Shown piece after piece: positions 4,986 through 6,212 of a stretch of 6,212 nt of DNA. Under the pieces are notes generated by a model. The model saw only the letters and a program-made list of their open reading frames with translations, did not search any database and was not told the DNA's origin. How positions within the stretch are numbered: the stretch's first letter is position 1; each line of letters starts with the position of its first letter. The translations under genes were made by a program, and so were the position numbers. This DNA is from Dehalococcoidia bacterium (GTDB taxonomy: Bacteria > Chloroflexota > Dehalococcoidia > Dehalococcoidales > RBG-16-60-22), in assembly GCA_030605045.1 (NCBI GenBank), contig JAUWBK010000073.1:1-6212 (forward strand), given 5' to 3'.

Positions 4986-6119
4986 ATGAAACTATCATGT
5001 CTTCAGGAAAACCTAGACCGGGGACTCAATCTGGTGGGGAGGGCAGTCGCTACCAGAACAACCTTGCCCATAACCAATAACATCCTTTTAGCCACTGACC
5101 AGTCTCGCCTTAAACTTGCCGCCACCAACCTGGAAATGGCGATCACCTGCTGGATTGGTGCCAAGATAGCGGAAGAAGGCACCATTACCGTTCCCGCCCG
5201 ACTTCTCACCGAGTTTGTCAGCTCCTTACCCAGCGACAAAATTGATATCAACCTATCCCCTCGTACCAAGACCCTGGAACTAAAATGTGCCCGATTTGAG
5301 GCGCGTATCAGCGGGATTGATGCCAAAGATTTCCCACCCATACCCAAGATTGATGAGGGCATTACGACCAAGGTGGAAATAGAAAACCTTCGGCAAGGAA
5401 TTAACCAGGTTGTGTTTGCCGCAGCTACCGAGGAGTCTCGCCCCGTGCTCACCGGCGTTGATGCCCAGTTTAATGGTGATTTGCTGACGCTGGCCGCAGC
5501 CGATGGTTTCCGACTAGCTGTTTATAAACTCCCCCTCGCCACCCCGGTTGACCAGCCGACGGAGGTCATTATTCCCGCCCGAACCCTAGCCGAGCTAAAC
5601 CGGCTTATGACTGACCAAGAAGAAGCCGTCGAGGTGACGGTAAATCCTAATAAGAGCCAGGCCCTCTTTCGTTTGAAGGATATTGAGCTGGTATCGCAAC
5701 TGGTTCAGGGTACTTTCCCCAATTATACTCAGCTCATCCCTCAGAGTTACAACACTCGGATGGTAGTCAGCGTTGATGAATTCTTGAGGGCAACCAAGAC
5801 AGCCTCAATCTTTGCCCGCGATGGCAGTGGGATTGTCCGCTTGGTGGTAACACCAGGTGCTGAGCTAGCCCCGGGTAAGCTAACCGTGTCTGCCCGCTCG
5901 GAAGAGATAGGTGATGATGTTGGCGAGATTGATGCTACGGTCGAGGGTGAGGAGGCCAAGATTGCCTTTAATGGCAAGTATTTAACTGAAGTGCTCAGTG
6001 TGCTTCACGAGCCACAAGTAGCTCTGGAAACGACCAATCCGTCAAGCCCCGGTGTTATCCGCCCAGTGGGAGTGGACAATTATATCCACGTCGTCATGCC
6101 GATGTTTGTCCAGTGGTAA
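4986..6119 (+). CDS. dnaN: DNA polymerase III beta subunit (sliding clamp)
   Basis: DnaN dimerises into a ring on DNA and tethers polymerase III and repair proteins. The 377 residues match the three-domain family (about 1-120, 125-250 and 255-377) at normal length. Recognisable blocks include LPITNNILL (27-35), EESRPVLTGV at the domain 2 start, AAADGFRLAVYKL, QGTFPNYTQLIP before domain 3, and the ending VVMPMFVQW. Hydrophobic-pocket features seen in E. coli are kept: RPVLTG, DGFRL, the FPNY proline and MPM. The last residues differ from the usual MPMRL-like end. No dnaA, recF or gyrB lies alongside and I see no DnaA-box cluster, so this is not an origin region in the window. It has its own promoter and G-run ribosome site. 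Confidence 0.97.
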   Translation: MKLSCLQENLDRGLNLVGRAVATRTTLPITNNILLATDQSRLKLAATNLEMAITCWIGAKIAEEGTITVPARLLTEFVSSLPSDKIDINLSPRTKTLELKCARFEARISGIDAKDFPPIPKIDEGITTKVEIENLRQGINQVVFAAATEESRPVLTGVDAQFNGDLLTLAAADGFRLAVYKLPLATPVDQPTEVIIPARTLAELNRLMTDQEEAVEVTVNPNKSQALFRLKDIELVSQLVQGTFPNYTQLIPQSYNTRMVVSVDEFLRATKTASIFARDGSGIVRLVVTPGAELAPGKLTVSARSEEIGDDVGEIDATVEGEEAKIAFNGKYLTEVLSVLHEPQVALETTNPSSPGVIRPVGVDNYIHVVMPMFVQW

Positions 6120-6158
6120 TAAATCCGCTTCCAAATAACCGGTCTGCTATCGGATTTA
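6120..6158. repeat. Inverted repeat downstream of dnaN
   Basis: TAAATCCG (6120-6127) is a perfect inverted repeat of CGGATTTA (6151-6158), with 23 bases between. A competing inner stem, CCGGT (6139-6143) with ATCGG (6149-6153), has a five-base loop. No T-run follows, so a simple intrinsic terminator is not shown; it may still slow or end transcription of dnaN. The remaining bases to the end of the window hold nothing I can identify. Confidence 0.35.
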
Positions 6159-6212
6159 CCGCTTGTCATTTTGCGCCGTTTGATATTTGAATTGATAACT
6201 CCTAAAAAGTGA

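Noticed and set aside
5003..5452. Long reading frame on the minus strand inside dnaN, and similar ones in fbp, moaA and the GYD gene
   Set aside because: They are shadows of well-supported plus-strand genes, have no ribosome sites that stand out, and give proteins of no recognisable family.
6159..6212. Promoter or gene start at the window end (TTGTCA near 6163)
   Set aside because: No -10 at a suitable distance and no open reading frame of note before the window ends.

Overview
This 6.2 kb window is a densely packed stretch of bacterial chromosome with one tRNA gene and eight protein genes, all on the plus strand. It holds no mobile element, CRISPR array or rRNA. The mix points to an anaerobic, deep-branching bacterium. 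An archaeal-type fructose-1,6-bisphosphate aldolase/phosphatase sits beside a corrinoid adenosyltransferase, a GYD-domain protein and molybdenum-cofactor genes. GTG and TTG starts are used, GC is moderate, and the replication clamp gene dnaN stands apart from any dnaA or origin. Chloroflexota of the class Dehalococcoidia would fit well, but that is inference from gene content and protein style, not a database match.

Layout. Positions 25-109 encode tRNA-Leu(UAA) with an encoded CCA. Only 16 bases later plsY begins (phospholipid synthesis, 126-692). Next come cobO (cob(I)alamin adenosyltransferase, about 731-1261) and fbp (bifunctional FBP aldolase/phosphatase, 1279-2376), each behind its own Shine-Dalgarno. 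A 66-base gap contains a dyad overlapping a plausible promoter. After it come a small GYD-domain protein (2443-2718) and rdgB (house-cleaning nucleotide pyrophosphatase, probable TTG start at 2744). moaA (3396-4373) and moaC (4376-4852) are two bases apart and encode the two enzymes that turn GTP into cyclic pyranopterin monophosphate. dnaN (4986-6119) follows behind an AT-rich 133-base intergenic region with a well-formed promoter. The last 93 bases show no gene.

Functionally the window is mostly housekeeping: membrane lipid, gluconeogenesis, two cofactor pathways (corrinoid and molybdopterin), nucleotide-pool sanitation and replication. The genes look co-transcribed in short runs (tRNA-plsY-cobO-fbp; GYD-rdgB-moaA-moaC; dnaN alone), and this grouping is inferred from spacing and promoter-like sites.

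The most unusual structure is upstream of dnaN. The last 19-20 codons of moaC and some bases beyond recur, in degenerate form, about 80 bases downstream. The second copy carries the apparent -35 and -10 of the dnaN promoter, so an old tandem duplication may have produced that promoter. Other points are a CobO lacking the usual Phe/Trp pair of the corrinoid pocket, a PlsY that departs from several family signatures, and an inverted repeat lying across a candidate promoter before the GYD gene. I found no convincing wholly new multi-gene system.
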